Shown here: positions 8,835-16,871 of the stretch, one piece after another
Numbering within the stretch: the first letter of the stretch is position 1
Layout of the letters: every line of letters starts with the position of its first letter
Assembly (NCBI GenBank): GCA_020721325.1
Contig: DYNA01000005.1
Location: 1 to 59,178, forward strand
Length of the DNA: 59,178 nucleotides
Direction of reading: 5' to 3'
Source of the DNA: Paludibacter propionicigenes
GTDB taxonomy: Bacteria; Bacteroidota; Bacteroidia; Bacteroidales; JAIFNL01
The notes under the pieces: generated by a model
Databases searched by the model: none
Told to the model about the DNA's origin: nothing
What the model saw: the letters and a program-made list of their open reading frames with translations, nothing else
Made by a program: the position numbers and the translations under genes

Positions 8835-9683
8835 TTAGAATAAACTGAAAACCAAACGAAAACCAACATTATCGGCTTGGTAAAAAGGTGTTGCGTAATC
8901 GCGAAAAACAATTCGACAGTTCGCTTCGTCAGCATTCCAAGCTCCTCCTCTATAAACTCGATAAAAACCTTTTCCCAAATTTATTGGATTTTTAAACTCC
9001 GATATTTTATTAATATTCTCAAAACCAATATGTTTATCCCAACACCATTCCCACACACTTCCACTCATATCGAAAATACCCAAAACATTAGGCAATTTCA
9101 AACCGACCGGCTTCGGTTCACCCGAAGCATTTTCGTAGTGCCAAGCCACTTCATCGATTTGGTTGCTACCCGAAAATTTTGTCTGAGAATTTTTAATTCC
9201 ACCGTTGGCGGCAAATTCCCATTCAGCCTCCGTGGGCAATCGAAAACCCAAAACATCAGTTATTTTTTGCGTCTTTTCACCATTTGAAGACAATAAATCA
9301 TAATCCAAATCACAAATTTCTGGCAATTTAACTATTTCATTTAATTTTTTGCAAAAAGCCACCGCATCAAGCCATGAAACATATTCTACCGGATTATTTT
9401 TTCCCTCAAAACTGCTTGGGTTTGCATCTTCTATTTTTATACTCCCTTTTTTATTTTTCGCTACCGCGCGGTACAAAAGCTGAGTAGTCTGAAATTGAGC
9501 TATATAAAAGCTCGAAATTTCCTTTTCCACCTCTCCGCCAAGCATAAATTTTCCACTTTCCACCAAAATAAGTTTAAAGGAAGGAATGCCTTGCTGTGCC
9601 TTAAACGTCAAATTACCTTGTATATCTTGATTAAAAAACCGCAAAAGATGCGCAAATCCTTTACTTTGGAAGTCAAGAAGCAT
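8835..9683 (-). CDS. SUMF1/formylglycine-generating-enzyme-like protein, no catalytic cysteine pair
   Basis: A 282-residue protein with no signal peptide. The SUMF1/FGE-sulfatase fold is recognisable from the segment FMLGGEV (about 47) through the blocks NPVEYVSWLDAVAFCKKL, FRLPTEAEWEFAA, GSVWEWCWD and YRGGAWNADE to NVGFRLVF at the end. True formylglycine-generating enzymes have two active-site cysteines near the RGGSY block. Here the region reads RGGAWNADEANCR, so conversion of cysteine to formylglycine is unlikely. Related cytoplasmic proteins act as binding or effector domains. The first 35 residues have no match I recognise. No sulfatase gene is nearby. A candidate -7 box lies on the minus strand at 9756-9763. 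Confidence 0.8.
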   Translation of the reverse strand: MLLDFQSKGFAHLLRFFNQDIQGNLTFKAQQGIPSFKLILVESGKFMLGGEVEKEISSFYIAQFQTTQLLYRAVAKNKKGSIKIEDANPSSFEGKNNPVEYVSWLDAVAFCKKLNEIVKLPEICDLDYDLLSSNGEKTQKITDVLGFRLPTEAEWEFAANGGIKNSQTKFSGSNQIDEVAWHYENASGEPKPVGLKLPNVLGIFDMSGSVWEWCWDKHIGFENINKISEFKNPINLGKGFYRVYRGGAWNADEANCRIVFRDYATPFYQADNVGFRLVFSLF

Positions 9684-10074
9684 AAAATATTCAATTAATT
9701 TATCAAACGATACAACAATTTTCTAAATTATCGTTGAAAATCAATATTTTACAATCAAACATAATCTATTGATAATCAAGAATAAACAAAATATTTGTTT
9801 TTTTTAAAATTTACAAAACAAATTTTAATTTTATAAAAAAAATATAAAAATTTTCACTAAAAATAGAAACAAATATTTCAAAAAAATAAAATAACATCAA
9901 ATAAAAATTTATATTTCAATTCATCAAAAAAAAAACATTTGTAAATTTATATCAAAAAAAACTTTTATAAAAAATTAACATTGTTTTTTTTAAAAGAAAA
10001 AAGTATAAATAATTAATTTTCAGATAAATAAAAAGATTACATACAAGTAAAAAAAATTAAATACAAAAGGCTTG

Positions 10075-10105
10075 TTGCTAAAATAAAAAAGAATATTTAC
10101 TTTTG
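10075..10105 (+). promoter_or_regulatory. Promoter of rpsO
   Basis: TTG at 10075-10077, a 20-nt spacer and TACTTTTG at 10098-10105 match the Bacteroidota -33/-7 consensus with optimal spacing. Transcription would start near 10111, giving a leader of about 75 nt. Confidence 0.7.
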
Positions 10106-10138
10106 CAGCCAATTTATTAGAAATATTCATTTAATACG

Positions 10139-10165
10139 AAACCGTTATTCAACGCAATGCGGTTT
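10139..10165 (+). promoter_or_regulatory. Hairpin in the rpsO leader, candidate S15 autoregulatory site
   Basis: AAACCG (10139-10144) and CGGTTT (10160-10165) pair around a 15-nt loop, 21 nt before the rpsO start codon. S15 is known to repress its own mRNA through varied leader structures in several bacteria. Assigning that role here is inference. Confidence 0.35.
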
Positions 10166-10186
10166 GGTTTAACACGTTAAAAAAAT

Positions 10187-10456
10187 ATGTATTTAACAAC
10201 AGAAAAAAAACAAGAATTTTTTGCTACTTACGGCAAATCAAAAGAAGACACCGGTTCAGCCGAAGGTCAAATAGCTTTGTTCTCCTTTCGTATCAACCAC
10301 TTAACGGAACATTTGCAACGCAACAAAAAAGATTTCGGCACTCAAAGAGCTTTGTTAAAATTAGTTGGTAAAAGAAGAAAACTTCTCAATTACCTAATGA
10401 AAATTGACATTGAGCGTTATCGTGCCATTATCAAACATTTGAATATCCGTAAGTAA
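10187..10456 (+). CDS. rpsO: Small ribosomal subunit protein S15
   Basis: An 89-residue protein of exactly family length. It carries the conserved S15 core: GSAEGQIALFSFRINHLTEHL (about 24-44) and the RRKLLNYLMKID block (65-76). It binds 16S rRNA and helps assemble the 30S platform. It has its own promoter (10075-10105) and is followed by a stem with a T-rich tail, so it seems separately transcribed from pnp although the rpsO-pnp order matches that of many bacteria. Confidence 0.97.
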   Translation: MYLTTEKKQEFFATYGKSKEDTGSAEGQIALFSFRINHLTEHLQRNKKDFGTQRALLKLVGKRRKLLNYLMKIDIERYRAIIKHLNIRK

Positions 10457-10508
10457 TTCTTAAATTTTATTCTTTTTTAAAAAAAAATTAAGAATCTGTT
10501 TTTTTTAG
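10456..10508 (+). terminator. Terminator of rpsO
   Basis: ATTCTTAAATTTT (from 10456) pairs with AAAATTAAGAAT (ending 10495), with one bulged A, and is followed by CTGTTTTTTTT. This is an intrinsic terminator directly after the stop codon. Confidence 0.6.
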
Positions 10509-10596
10509 AAAGTTTAATTTTTGAAAATAAAAAAATAAATTTTGATAACGTATAGTAAGTTTTTTATATAAATAATTGAATTTAAGTATAAAAAAT

Positions 10597-10760
10597 AATT
10601 GCCTTTTTTATTAAAAGCAAAAAAATAATACAAACAATTAATTATTATAAAAATGCATTACTTTTAAAAATATTTTATTCTTTTTACGCTATCAGATTAT
10701 ACTATTTCAAAAAAAGAATTTTCAAAAACATAAAAAAGGCAATTGTTAAAATTGCCTTTT
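10597..10760 (+). promoter_or_regulatory. Candidate attenuator in the pnp leader
   Basis: A terminator-like hairpin is formed by AAAAGGCAATT (10734-10744) and AATTGCCTTTT (10750-10760), followed by a T-rich stretch. The left arm, extended to 14 nt (10731-10744), is also perfectly complementary to AATTGCCTTTTTTA at 10597-10610. The two pairings exclude each other, the layout expected of an antiterminator and terminator pair. The promoter of pnp is not clear. Regulation is inferred from structure only. Confidence 0.4.
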
Positions 10761-10892
10761 ATTTTATCTATTTTTTTCAAAAAAAAAAATTAGAAAACGA
10801 AAAAAGAATACCCAAATAGTAGCTGCAAAGAGTTCATTTTGAATACATAGAAGATTCAAGCCCTTAGCAGCCCGAATACTAAAAACTATAAC

Positions 10893-13184
10893 ATGTACAA
10901 AGAATTTATCAAAGAAATTCAATTAGCAGATGGACGAACCATTACTATTGAAACGGGCAAATTAGCCAAACAAGCCGATGGCGCAGTAGTTGTAAGAATG
11001 GGCAAAACCATGGTTTTTGCAGCCGTTACTTCAGCAAAAGACGTTAAAGAAAACGTCGATTTTATGCCACTTTCGGTTGATTATCAAGAAAAATACTATG
11101 CCGTAGGACGTTTTCCGGGTGGTTTTGTAAAAAGAGAAGGACGTCCGGGTGATAACGAAATTTTAGTTTCTCGCCTTGTTGATAGAGTTTTGCGTCCGCT
11201 TTTCCCCAGCGATTTTCACGCCGAAACGTTTGTAAACATTTACCTGCTCTCAGCAGACGGCGTGGACATGCCCGATGCTTTAGCCGGAATAGCGGCTTCG
11301 GCTGCCCTCACCCTTTCCGATATTCCTTTTAACGGACCAATTGGCGAAGTGCGTGTAGCCCGCGTAAATGGTGAGTTTGTTATCAACCCTACTTATCAGC
11401 AAATGGAAAATGCCGATATTGACATTATGGTTGGCGCAACTGCCGAAAACATAATGATGGTTGAAGGCGAAATGCTCGAAGTTTCGGAAACAGAAATGCT
11501 CGATGCCTTGAAAAAAGCACACGAAGCCATTAAAATTACTTGTCAAGCACAAGTAGAGTTGGCTCAAGAAATGGGCAAAACCAAAAAAAGAGAATACTGC
11601 CACGAAACGCACAATGAAGAATTAAAACAAAAGATTTACGATTATTGCTACAATAAAATGTATGTAGTTGCAAAATCGGCTTTTTCAAAACAAGAGCGTT
11701 CCGATGCGTTTTCAAATTTAAAAGACGAATTTAAAGCTGTTTACGGCGAAGAAAATATAGACGATAATACCAAAGTACTTATCGACAGATATTATCACGA
11801 CATTTACAAAGATGCCGTAAGAAAAATGATTATCGATGACAAACAACGTCTCGATGGCAGAAAAACCGATGAAATTCGTCCTATTTGGTGTGAAGTGGAC
11901 TATTTGCCCGCAGCACACGGTTCGGCAATTTTCACTCGCGGTGAAACACAATCACTTACAGCCGTAACTTTGGGGTCGAAAAAAGAAGAAAAAGTAGTCG
12001 ATGATGCCATTATGCAAAGTCGCGAAAAATTTGTTTTGCACTACAATTTTCCTCCATTTTCAACCGGCGATGCACGCGCCAGCCGCGGCACAGGCAGACG
12101 CGAAATCGGACACGGAAACTTGGCTTTCAGAGCTTTGAAAAACATGATTCCAGACGACAATCCTTATACCATTCGCATTGTTTCCGAAATCTTAGAATCA
12201 AACGGTTCTTCTTCAATGGCAACCGTTTGCGCCGGAACTTTGGCTTTGATGGATACCGGCATACAAATGAAAAAACCGGTTTCGGGAATTGCTATGGGTT
12301 TGATAACCGATAATAAAAATTTTACGGTATTATCAGACATTTTAGGAGATGAAGACCACTTAGGCGACATGGACTTTAAAGTTACCGGCACCAAAGACGG
12401 CATCACTGCTTGCCAAATGGACATCAAAGTTGATGGTTTATCGTATGAAATTCTCCAGCAAGCCCTCGAACAAGCCCGCATTGGCAGATTGCATATTTTG
12501 GATAAAATTTTAGAAACCATAGCCGAGCCACGCGCCGATTACAAACCTCATGCTCCTCGCATTGAGCAATTTAGAGTTCCAAAAGATACCATTGGTGCCA
12601 TCATTGGACCGGGTGGAAAAATTATTCAACAAATTCAGGAACAAACCGGAACAGAAATCAATATTGACGAAGAAAACGGTTACGGAATTGTTTCAATTTT
12701 AGCTCCAAATGCCGAAAGCATCGAAAAAGCAACACGTTGGGTAAAAGGAATTATTTCTGTACCCGAAGTTGGTGAAGTTTACGAAGGTAAAGTTGTAGAA
12801 ATCACTTCTTTTGGTGCATTTGTAGAAATCCTTCCGGGAAAAAGCGGATTGCTTCACATTTCGGAAATCGAATGGAGACGTTTAGCCACAGTTGAAGAAG
12901 TTTTAAAAGAAGGCGAAATACTTGAAGTAAAATTGATTGAAATCGATTCTAAAACAGGAAAATTAAGGCTTTCGCGCAAAGCTCTTTTGCCACGCCCCGA
13001 AGGAATGCCCGAAGAAAGAGAACGCAGAAGTTTTGATAGAAACGACCGCAACGATAGAAACGACCGCAATGACCGAAGAGACGACAGAAGAGACGACCGT
13101 CACAGAAACGACCGAAGAGACGACCGTGGCAGTCGCGACCGCGATAGAGGCAGCGATAGAGGCGATTTTAGAAACAGACGATAA
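10893..13184 (+). CDS. pnp: Polynucleotide phosphorylase
   Basis: A 3'-5' phosphorolytic exoribonuclease of the RNA degradation machinery. The 763-residue chain shows two RNase PH domains, an all-alpha linker, a KH domain ([19 protein letters not shown]) and an S1 domain ([19 protein letters not shown]). The core ends near residue 710, the usual family length. A C-terminal tail (about 711-763) follows, made almost only of Arg, Asp, Asn and Gly in RND and RDD repeats. Such tails are known on Bacteroidota PNPases and probably bind RNA, which is inference. A leader of about 380 nt with mutually exclusive hairpins precedes it. Confidence 0.97.
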   Translation: MYKEFIKEIQLADGRTITIETGKLAKQADGAVVVRMGKTMVFAAVTSAKDVKENVDFMPLSVDYQEKYYAVGRFPGGFVKREGRPGDNEILVSRLVDRVLRPLFPSDFHAETFVNIYLLSADGVDMPDALAGIAASAALTLSDIPFNGPIGEVRVARVNGEFVINPTYQQMENADIDIMVGATAENIMMVEGEMLEVSETEMLDALKKAHEAIKITCQAQVELAQEMGKTKKREYCHETHNEELKQKIYDYCYNKMYVVAKSAFSKQERSDAFSNLKDEFKAVYGEENIDDNTKVLIDRYYHDIYKDAVRKMIIDDKQRLDGRKTDEIRPIWCEVDYLPAAHGSAIFTRGETQSLTAVTLGSKKEEKVVDDAIMQSREKFVLHYNFPPFSTGDARASRGTGRREIGHGNLAFRALKNMIPDDNPYTIRIVSEILESNGSSSMATVCAGTLALMDTGIQMKKPVSGIAMGLITDNKNFTVLSDILGDEDHLGDMDFKVTGTKDGITACQMDIKVDGLSYEILQQALEQARIGRLHILDKILETIAEPRADYKPHAPRIEQFRVPKDTIGAIIGPGGKIIQQIQEQTGTEINIDEENGYGIVSILAPNAESIEKATRWVKGIISVPEVGEVYEGKVVEITSFGAFVEILPGKSGLLHISEIEWRRLATVEEVLKEGEILEVKLIEIDSKTGKLRLSRKALLPRPEGMPEERERRSFDRNDRNDRNDRNDRRDDRRDDRHRNDRRDDRGSRDRDRGSDRGDFRNRR
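13029..13181 (+). repeat. Low-complexity repeat coding for the Arg/Asp tail of PNPase
   Basis: Imperfect repeats of 9-12 nt (units such as AACGACCGC and GACGACAGAAGA) encode tandem RND/RDD residues at the end of pnp. The frame stays open. Unit number is likely to vary between strains. Confidence 0.75.
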
Positions 13185-13371
13185 TTAATTGATTTAAAAA
13201 AAATTATCGTGCAATCAGTAACATAGAATGTTTTATACTTTTTTTAATAAAAAATTATTTAAAAAATAAAAAAAGATATTTTTAAGATTTTTTTTCATAT
13301 AAAAAAGTATAAAATATTTTATTTGAATAAAAAAAATAAACGGGAAAATTTAATTCTTAAAATCTTACAAT

Positions 13372-14037
13372 ATGAGATATTTAATAATTTCTCTCATTTT
13401 ATTCACAACAATAAAAATGAACGGACAAAATAATTTAAGCAACGAACTCGACAGTGTAAGTTATGCTTTGGGTATTAATATTGGTAGTTCTTTGAAACAA
13501 CAAGGTTTAGAGAAAGTAAATGCCGAAATTTTTGCCAAAGCAATAAACGACGTTTACAAAGGTGAAAATGCCAAAATGACTTTTGAACAATCAAACGCAT
13601 TTTTGCAAGAATACTTTCAAGGCTTAGCAAGCAAAAAATTGAACGCTAATGCCGAAGCTGGAAAGAAATTTTTAGCCGAAAATGCTAAAAAAGAAGGCGT
13701 TGTTACGCTTCCAAGTGGTTTGCAATACATCGTTTTAAAAGAAGGCAAAGGCATTAAACCCACAGCAAACGACGAAGTTACAACCCACTATCACGGAACG
13801 CTCATTGACGGAACTGTATTTGACAGCTCGGTAGAACGCGGCGAACCGGCTACTTTTGGCGTAAGCCAAGTAATTAAAGGCTGGACAGAAGCTTTGCAAT
13901 TAATGAACGAAGGCTCAAAATGGCGTTTGTTTATTCCTTCAAATTTAGCTTACGGTGAACGCGGAGCAGGCGGAAGCATTGGACCAAATACCACATTAAT
14001 TTTTGAAGTAGAATTAATCAAAGTTATAAAAAAATAA
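13372..14037 (+). CDS. Exported FKBP-type peptidyl-prolyl isomerase
   Basis: A 221-residue protein with a Sec signal (about 1-18). A helical FkpA/Mip-like dimerisation domain (about 22-105, starting NELDSVSYALGINIGSSL) precedes a C-terminal FKBP domain (about 115-221, with VTTHYHGTLIDGTVFDSS and LAYGERGAGGSIGPNTTLIF). It acts as a periplasmic folding helper. A paralogue with a lipobox follows 45 nt downstream and shares both domains, so this is a tandem duplication with different localisation. Confidence 0.93.
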   Translation: MRYLIISLILFTTIKMNGQNNLSNELDSVSYALGINIGSSLKQQGLEKVNAEIFAKAINDVYKGENAKMTFEQSNAFLQEYFQGLASKKLNANAEAGKKFLAENAKKEGVVTLPSGLQYIVLKEGKGIKPTANDEVTTHYHGTLIDGTVFDSSVERGEPATFGVSQVIKGWTEALQLMNEGSKWRLFIPSNLAYGERGAGGSIGPNTTLIFEVELIKVIKK

Positions 14038-14082
14038 AATAAAAAATAATAACAAAACAAACAATTTTTTTAATTTAATAAA

Positions 14083-14799
14083 ATGAATAAACTATTTTTA
14101 TTTGCATTTGGCTTATTTTTTTTAGCAATTGCATCATGTAATTCAGGTTCTGATAACGTAAAATTAGAAAGCAAATTAGACTCAGCCAGTTATGCTTTGG
14201 GTGTAAGTATTGGCTCAAACCTTGAACGTTCGGGTATGACCGAAATTAATGGCGAAGTTTTTATTGCCGCTCTGAAAAAAGCGTTGGCAAAAGACTCAAA
14301 CTTGCTCATCAACGATGAAAACGCAAACATTATTTTACAAAAATTTTTCCAAGATATTCAAGTTGAAAAAGGCAAAAAAACCCTTGAAGAAGGCGAAAAA
14401 TGGTTGAAAGAAAATGCTAAAAAAGAAGGTGTAGTTACCACTGCAAGCGGTTTGCAATATAAAATTTTGACAGAAGGAACTGGCGCGAAACCTTTAGCAA
14501 CTGACAAAGTTTCAGTACATTACCACGGTACACTTATTGACGGTACTGTTTTCGACAGTTCAGTAGAACGCGGTCAACCCGTTGAATTTACTGTTAGTGG
14601 TGTTATTCCGGGCTGGACTGAGGCATTGCTTTTAATGCCAATTGGCTCAAAATGGGAGATTTACATTCCTGCAAGTTTAGGTTACGGCGAACGTGGTGCG
14701 GGTGGTGTAATTCCCGGAAATGCGACTTTAATTTTCCAAGTAGAATTATTAAGCATTGTACCTGTTGTGGAAGAAAAACCGGAAAATGGTAAAAAATAA
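14083..14799 (+). CDS. FKBP-type peptidyl-prolyl isomerase, lipoprotein
   Basis: A 238-residue FkpA/Mip-like protein with a lipobox (IASC, Cys19), so probably anchored in a membrane. Domain order equals that of the preceding gene: helical N-terminal domain (about 27-110) and FKBP domain (about 125-230, VSVHYHGTLIDGTVFDSS, LGYGERGAGGVIPGNATLIF). A short charged tail ends the protein. It is likely cotranscribed with its paralogue. A strong hairpin terminator lies about 110 nt downstream. Confidence 0.93.
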   Translation: MNKLFLFAFGLFFLAIASCNSGSDNVKLESKLDSASYALGVSIGSNLERSGMTEINGEVFIAALKKALAKDSNLLINDENANIILQKFFQDIQVEKGKKTLEEGEKWLKENAKKEGVVTTASGLQYKILTEGTGAKPLATDKVSVHYHGTLIDGTVFDSSVERGQPVEFTVSGVIPGWTEALLLMPIGSKWEIYIPASLGYGERGAGGVIPGNATLIFQVELLSIVPVVEEKPENGKK

Positions 14800-14907
14800 T
14801 TTTGGTAATTGAGCATTTTTATCATTCTCAATACAAAAAATATAATTTATAAAAATCAAATACTGATTTTTTTATAATAAATACCGTAAAATGAATTGCA
14901 TTAAATC

Positions 14908-14960
14908 AAGAAAATGATTAATTGATTTTTCGATTAATCATTTTCTTATTTTCTTTTTTT
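14908..14960 (+). terminator. Terminator after the FKBP pair
   Basis: AAGAAAATGATTAAT (14908-14922) and its exact inverse (14933-14947) form a stem that can extend to 18 bp with one G-T pair and a TTTT loop, followed by ATTTTCTTTTTTTT. This is a strong intrinsic terminator, only 36 nt before the cyclophilin gene. Confidence 0.75.
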
Positions 14961-14995
14961 TGACAAAAAAAATAAAAAAAATACGTTTTGAAAAA

Positions 14996-15427
14996 ATGAA
15001 AGCAGAAATAATAACATCGAAGGGTACAATGCTGGTAGAATTGTACGCTAAAGAAACTCCCGGAACAGTAGAAAACTTTGTAAAGCTCTCAAAAAAAGGC
15101 TTTTACGATGGATTAACTTTTCATAGAGTAATACCAAATTTTGTAGTTCAAGGTGGTTGCCCACAAGGCACGGGCGTAGGTGGACCGGGCTACTCAATCA
15201 AATGCGAAACCAATGCCGAAAAACAATATCACGAACGCGGAGTACTTTCTATGGCTCATGCCGGAAAAGATACCGGAGGCTCGCAATTTTTCATTTGCCA
15301 CAATCGTCAAAATACGGCTCACTTAGATGGCGTTCATACAGCTTTTGGCAAAGTTTACGAAGGTTTGGAGATAGTTGATGCCATTAAACAAGGTGATAAA
15401 ATTGAAAAAATTACTATTTTAGAATAA
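14996..15427 (+). CDS. Cytoplasmic cyclophilin-type peptidyl-prolyl isomerase
   Basis: A 143-residue single-domain cyclophilin. Typical blocks are visible: [27 protein letters not shown] and [15 protein letters not shown]. The ATG at 14996 begins the standard [10 protein letters not shown] start; an upstream in-frame TTG would add 12 residues inside terminator sequence and is unlikely. There is no signal peptide, so it acts in the cytoplasm. It is the third isomerase gene in a row after two exported FKBPs. Confidence 0.94.
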   Translation: MKAEIITSKGTMLVELYAKETPGTVENFVKLSKKGFYDGLTFHRVIPNFVVQGGCPQGTGVGGPGYSIKCETNAEKQYHERGVLSMAHAGKDTGGSQFFICHNRQNTAHLDGVHTAFGKVYEGLEIVDAIKQGDKIEKITILE

Positions 15428-15471
15428 AATAATTTGGTATTATCGAAAACCGTAATAAAAAAACCTAAGCT

Positions 15472-15855
15472 ATGAATTTTGAAATTTCAGGGAAATTAAT
15501 TGAAATTTACAAAGAGCAAAAAGTAAGCGAACGATTTACTAAACGTGAATTTATATTGGAAGTTCCCGATAATAATTTTACACAATTGCTTAAATTTCAA
15601 TTGGTTCAAGACAAAACAGATTTAATAAATCCGTACAAAATAGGTGAAACTGTAAATGTTCATTTCAACATTAAAGGCAGTAAATGGAAAGATAGTTATT
15701 TTGTAAATTTAGACGCTTGGCGCATTAGTCGCAAAGGAGCTACTTCTGAAAACAGTCAAAAATCGAATCAAAGTGATTTTATACCGCCAAGTCCGCCTGA
15801 GTTTACCGATTATGGCAACGTTCCGCCTCCAAGCGAAGACGATATGCCCTTTTAA
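15472..15855 (+). CDS. DUF3127 protein with an SSB-like acidic tip
   Basis: A 127-residue protein. Residues 1-95 match DUF3127, a small beta-rich (OB-fold-like) family of Bacteroidota (SGKLIEIYKEQKVSERFTKREF, NVHFNIKGSKWKDSYFVNL). A disordered linker rich in Ser, Pro and Gln follows, and the chain ends in EDDMPF. This ending resembles the tip of bacterial single-stranded-DNA-binding proteins (DDDIPF type), which recruits partner enzymes. A nucleic-acid-binding role is inferred. A clear terminator follows. Confidence 0.85.
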   Translation: MNFEISGKLIEIYKEQKVSERFTKREFILEVPDNNFTQLLKFQLVQDKTDLINPYKIGETVNVHFNIKGSKWKDSYFVNLDAWRISRKGATSENSQKSNQSDFIPPSPPEFTDYGNVPPPSEDDMPF

Positions 15856-15867
15856 CGTTTTTTTTTT

Positions 15868-15901
15868 AAAAGCCGAAAAATTTAAAATTTTTTCGGCTTT
15901 T
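15868..15901. terminator. Bidirectional terminator between the DUF3127 and SDR genes
   Basis: AAAAGCCGAAAAA (15868-15880) pairs with TTTTTCGGCTTTT (15889-15901), flanked by T and A runs on both sides, between two convergent genes. Confidence 0.85.
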
Positions 15902-15913
15902 TTTGGTTTTGAT

Positions 15914-16672
15914 TTATTCTCTATGAGTGTGGGAAGAATTAGCTTGTGCGGTTGGCATAATTAAAATATCGTTGATGTTTACATGTGCCGGACGCGTAAT
16001 TGCAAATTCAATAGCATCGGCTATGTCATTGGCAAACAATGGAGTAAGTCCAGCGTAAACATTTTTGGCTCTTTCTTTATCGCCATGAAATCGTACTTCT
16101 GAAAATTCGGTTTCAACCATACCCGGACTAATGGAAGTAACTTTAATTCCGTAAGGCAATAAATCAATTCGCATAGCTTTTGTAAGCGAGTCAACTGCGT
16201 GTTTAGTAGCACAATACACATTTCCTTTGAGGTAAGTTTCTTTACCTGCAATTGAACTAATGTTCACAATATGTCCTTTTTTTCTATTTACCATAAGCGG
16301 CATAATTTGTCTCGACACATACAAAAGCCCTTTTATATTGGTATCTATCATGGTTTCCCAATCGTCAATATCGCCTTGATGTATAAAATCCAAGCCCGAA
16401 GCTAATCCGGCATTATTAACTAAAACATCAATTTTCTCCCACTTTTGAGGTAACTCGGAAAGTATTTTTTGAGTTTCCATTCGATTTCGAACATCAAAAT
16501 TTAAAGATAAAACTTCTATTTTAAATTCATTAATCAGTTCATTTTCAAAGGCTAATAACCTTTCACTACGTCTTCCGGTAAGTATCAAATTGTAGCCATT
16601 TTTTGCTAACATTTTGGCGGTTGCCATTCCAATTCCGGCTGTTGCGCCAGTTACCATTGCTATTTTATTCAT
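15914..16672 (-). CDS. Short-chain dehydrogenase/reductase, YdfG-like
   Basis: A 252-residue classical SDR. It has the nucleotide motif TGATAGIG (8-15), NNAG (86-89), catalytic Ser140, Tyr153 and Lys157 (YCATK). Basic residues after the second beta strand (TGRRSER, 32-38) indicate preference for NADP. Overall it resembles the YdfG group that oxidises serine and 3-hydroxy acids, so NADP-dependent 3-hydroxy-acid or serine dehydrogenase activity is the best guess. It stands alone, convergent with the DUF3127 gene. Confidence 0.88.
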   Translation of the reverse strand: MNKIAMVTGATAGIGMATAKMLAKNGYNLILTGRRSERLLAFENELINEFKIEVLSLNFDVRNRMETQKILSELPQKWEKIDVLVNNAGLASGLDFIHQGDIDDWETMIDTNIKGLLYVSRQIMPLMVNRKKGHIVNISSIAGKETYLKGNVYCATKHAVDSLTKAMRIDLLPYGIKVTSISPGMVETEFSEVRFHGDKERAKNVYAGLTPLFANDIADAIEFAITRPAHVNINDILIMPTAQANSSHTHRE

Positions 16673-16871
16673 AAATGCAAATTTTAATTTTTTTGTAAAA
16701 AAAATATTTCTTATGCAAATGTAACAAGCTTTTTTATAAAACAGAAAAAAATAAAAATAAATGGTTAAAAATTTTTATTTGTCATTTTTTTTATATATCT
16801 TTCGTTTTAAAAAATATTGAATTTACGCTTTCGATGTATTTGAATGGTTGAAATTTGAAAAAATAAAATGA

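Larger units (their letters stand above)
9684..10186. other. AT-rich intergenic region between divergent genes
   Basis: About 500 bases without a gene. It holds a possible minus-strand -7 box for the SUMF1-like gene (CAAACATA on the plus strand, 9756-9763) and, near its right end, the rpsO promoter and leader. The centre (9780-10070) is almost pure A/T; I see nothing defined in it. Confidence 0.5.

Noticed and set aside
13231-13314. 14-nt inverted match TTTTATACTTTTTT / AAAAAAGTATAAAA after pnp
   Set aside because: The arms are 56 nt apart and almost pure A/T in an A/T-rich region; chance is likely. It could be a weak terminator but I do not claim it.
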